Below, one piece after another: positions 1 to 64,000 of a DNA stretch of 64,000 nucleotides. The DNA is from Lucifuga dentata (Eukaryota > Chordata > Actinopteri > Ophidiiformes > Bythitidae), in NCBI GenBank assembly GCA_014773175.1, contig VXCM01000479.1, positions 186,001 to 250,000 on the forward strand. The letters run 5' to 3'. The notes below the pieces were generated by a model. That model saw only the letters and a program-made list of their open reading frames with translations. It had not been told where the DNA came from and made no database searches. The translations under genes were made by a program, and so were the position numbers. Position 1 is the first letter of the stretch, and every line of letters begins with the position of its first letter.

Positions 1-420
1 AAGGTGTAATTTAACAATGATGCATGTGTTAATCTCCTAAGCAGTGAAACAGGTTGAAAAATGTTCTTTTCCCTATAAGAACTGGTATCAGAACTTGCCT
101 TCATCCCCAATTGCTCCTGTATACTGTGGCTGTACTGGCGTATTAAACTAATGAATTATTTGCAAATGCTATTTAATCAATGCCAGGTTTCTAGCAAACA
201 TTATTATAAGCAAACACTGCTGCGTGAATAAATTTGTGCAAAGAAATTGAATCACATTCATCATATACTGTGATCAAATAATATCTATGCTCATATTCAA
301 GTAGTGAGACTCCTGTTTGGGATGATTGATTTTTTTTTTTTTTTTTTTTTTTGTCCTGACAGTGTCATAACGCTACAGATTGACTACACTGCATGTATGT
401 GTGCTTGCTTCCTGTTTCAG
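1..420 (+). other. intron upstream of exon 1 (partial)
   Basis: A+T-rich intron sequence with a run of about 22 T at 331-352 as its only distinct structure. No coding exon is recognisable. Confidence 0.8.
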
Positions 421-62043
<61,623 letters not shown>

Positions 62044-64000
62044 GTCAGTAGCTCCACAAAGTCTCTCAACATTCTGCTTGTATCTGTCTCCAAATCATCG
62101 CATCAGTCAATATTTATTCAGTATTGTTCATTCAGCGCAATTCATTGTTCTTTACTGTGATATAAAATAAGATGTAAAATCAGATAGCATAAGTAGCAGA
62201 AAATTTAAAAAAAAAAGAATTAATTAGCTATCATCATCATTATCATCATCATCATCAAATAATAATATAACAGGAGTAAAAAGATTTCAGACATGCATTT
62301 AGTGACTTTTGCTATTACTGTGTCACAATCTATTACTGGAAGGGTTGATTGATAAGTTCTGAGCCTAATGCATAATTATATTTTTGTGAGGTACTGCTAA
62401 GCGTAAGTAAAACTTGAAAGTTCCAGAAGTAACCAAAGGTTTTACAAGATGTACAAACTAGGTAAACATGCAGTGATTATGTGCATGATGTCTGTTATAT
62501 GACTAGCTTTGAACTAACTTAACTTACTTTGAATTTGTCCTCCTCAGATGCCTGGTCAAAATGGTGTACTCGGCCTCTTTTCCAGTCATGCTGGGAAAGA
62601 CACCGACTCTTCCCATGGGATGAATAGCATAGAAATGCCAAGGGGAATCTACAGGCGCTAACAATCTGGCATAATACACATATAGTTGGATATCTGCAGA
62701 ACAATGAAAATTGTTGCTATGTTTGCAGACCATTGGCTCCATGGAAATCTCTATCAACTGACCATTTGACCAGTCCTAACCCCTGCCCACACATACTGTA
62801 GTACAGTTGCTACCTCAGACAGCAAGCAGTTTGATTCTGCTGAGCCTATGAGCCACAGTGTTCAGCATAATTCACATTCTGGGAGCTACATAAAATATCC
62901 TCTACTTGCTGAGAAGGGTTTGAAGGATATATTCAATATGTATCAATAAATCATTCACAACTGCCAAATTGTTATTGCTCCTGCACTGCTGCCTAAGTAT
63001 TTGACTACCATTAATCTCATCCCAAAAGTTTGATGTCAACACAAATGCTAGTAGTATTAGTCATGCATCTGTTTACATTCAAATAATATTCCTCTTTGAT
63101 CCCGTTGTGGCTTAAGGACAAAAGTATCAATGACTAGGACTCAAACAGCCGTACTGGACTCGAATCCAGTCCAACTGTTTCTTTCTGAGCAGATTTATCC
63201 AAGCAGAGGGAGGCTGTCAACATTAGCTTTCTGCACAGCGTGGTTTGCTAGCTTGCTATCCTTAGGCTGGCTGTGACATTAAATAGTATCCACTGTGAGT
63301 ATTTATTTAATAATGCAACATTTGGGTGGTAACATTACCTTTGAATAGACATCTATCCAATGCTTGGTTGTGATGAAAGCATTGAGGGAAAAACTGCAGA
63401 ACATACATTTGGTCAATCAAACAGCACAGAGCCCAGTAATGAACTTTGGAGCACCCCTCATGTAATGTTAGCTTCCTGTGATTAACACAGACTAAACAAG
63501 GAAATATCTATTCAGATAATAGTTCCTGAGGCAGTTTAGTGTAAAACTAATAGCCTATCCCACCATCACTCAAACCTTTAAATGAGCATACAGTCAAAAG
63601 ATCCTCATGTTAGATATTTTATCTCTGAAGATGGCAGCAATATTGCCACACTAGAAGAAACAGAGAGTTCGGTTATATGAAAAATTTATTGAAATATGAT
63701 TTGCACCTTTCATTTAATTTGTGCTCACAATCTGCATGGAATTAGTGGTCGATTTGTTAAGGCAGCAGCTAATTACACAATCAGCGCCTCGGACAAATTC
63801 CTCACCCAGTCTGTGAGTGAGGAAGAGCAAAGTGGGTGCAGTTCAAAGGTGGGATTTGTGTGAGAACACGAAGCTCAGGAAAAATGGTAATGTAGTGAGG
63901 TTGCATAGAGCTATTCATTAATGAAGTATCAAGATTCCAAAACATAATTCGGTCACAGATCAACTCCAGCTTAGACAAATGTTCTATTACTCGTATATAG
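62044..64000 (+). other. intron after exon 29 (partial)
   Basis: A+T-rich intron with a short TCA repeat at 62231-62257. I searched for the next propeller blade (an LMFWTNW-like stretch) and did not find it. No mobile element was recognised. Confidence 0.75.

Overview
The window is vertebrate genomic DNA, almost certainly from a ray-finned (teleost) fish. It shows short vertebrate-type exons with GT-AG borders, introns from about 100 bp to 7.6 kb, abundant CA/GA microsatellites, and fish-type mobile elements: LINE reverse-transcriptase remnants, a tRNA-derived SINE, palindromic MITEs and a solo LTR. No species can be named from the sequence alone.

A single gene occupies the whole window on the + strand: a central part of lrp1b (LDL receptor-related protein 1B), an endocytic receptor of the LDLR family. 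I traced 29 consecutive coding exons between 421 and 62043. They join in frame through every splice phase and give 4802 nt, or 1600 codons plus two bases, with no internal stop. Neither the gene start (signal peptide, first LDLa cluster, propeller 1) nor its end (later LDLa clusters, membrane segment, cytoplasmic tail) lies here. Human LRP1B has about 4600 residues, so roughly one third of the protein is covered. Residue matches favour LRP1B over LRP1.

Layout by domain: exon 1 (421-610) is the end of beta-propeller 2, and exon 2 is its EGF-like module. Exons 3-9 (2351-17107) encode ligand-binding cluster II, eight LDLa repeats. Exon 10 (19945-20190) holds two EGF modules. Exons 11-14 (24763-28172) form YWTD propeller 3 and exon 15 is an EGF module. 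Exons 16-20 (33569-47024) form propeller 4 and exon 21 is an EGF module. Exons 22-27 (47483-56715) form propeller 5. Exon 28 (56863-57234) is an EGF module plus the start of propeller 6, which exon 29 (61854-62043) continues. In the protein, the LDLa repeats would bind ligands with calcium, and the EGF-propeller units are expected to drive acid-dependent ligand release in endosomes.

The introns carry the rest. Two oppositely oriented copies of one LINE family flank exon 10. There is a second LINE remnant interrupted by a solo LTR, an L1-like 3' fragment, a two-copy TIR element (one copy with a nested retroposon), several palindromic MITEs, a three-copy dispersed repeat and many microsatellites. 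Fifteen single N bases mark assembly joins. Six of them are flanked by 62-67 bp direct duplications that look like unmerged contig ends. I found no second protein-coding gene, no RNA gene beyond the SINE, and no convincing undescribed system. The observations most worth checking are the inverted LINE pair around exon 10, the relocated cysteines in propeller 4, and the assembly duplications.
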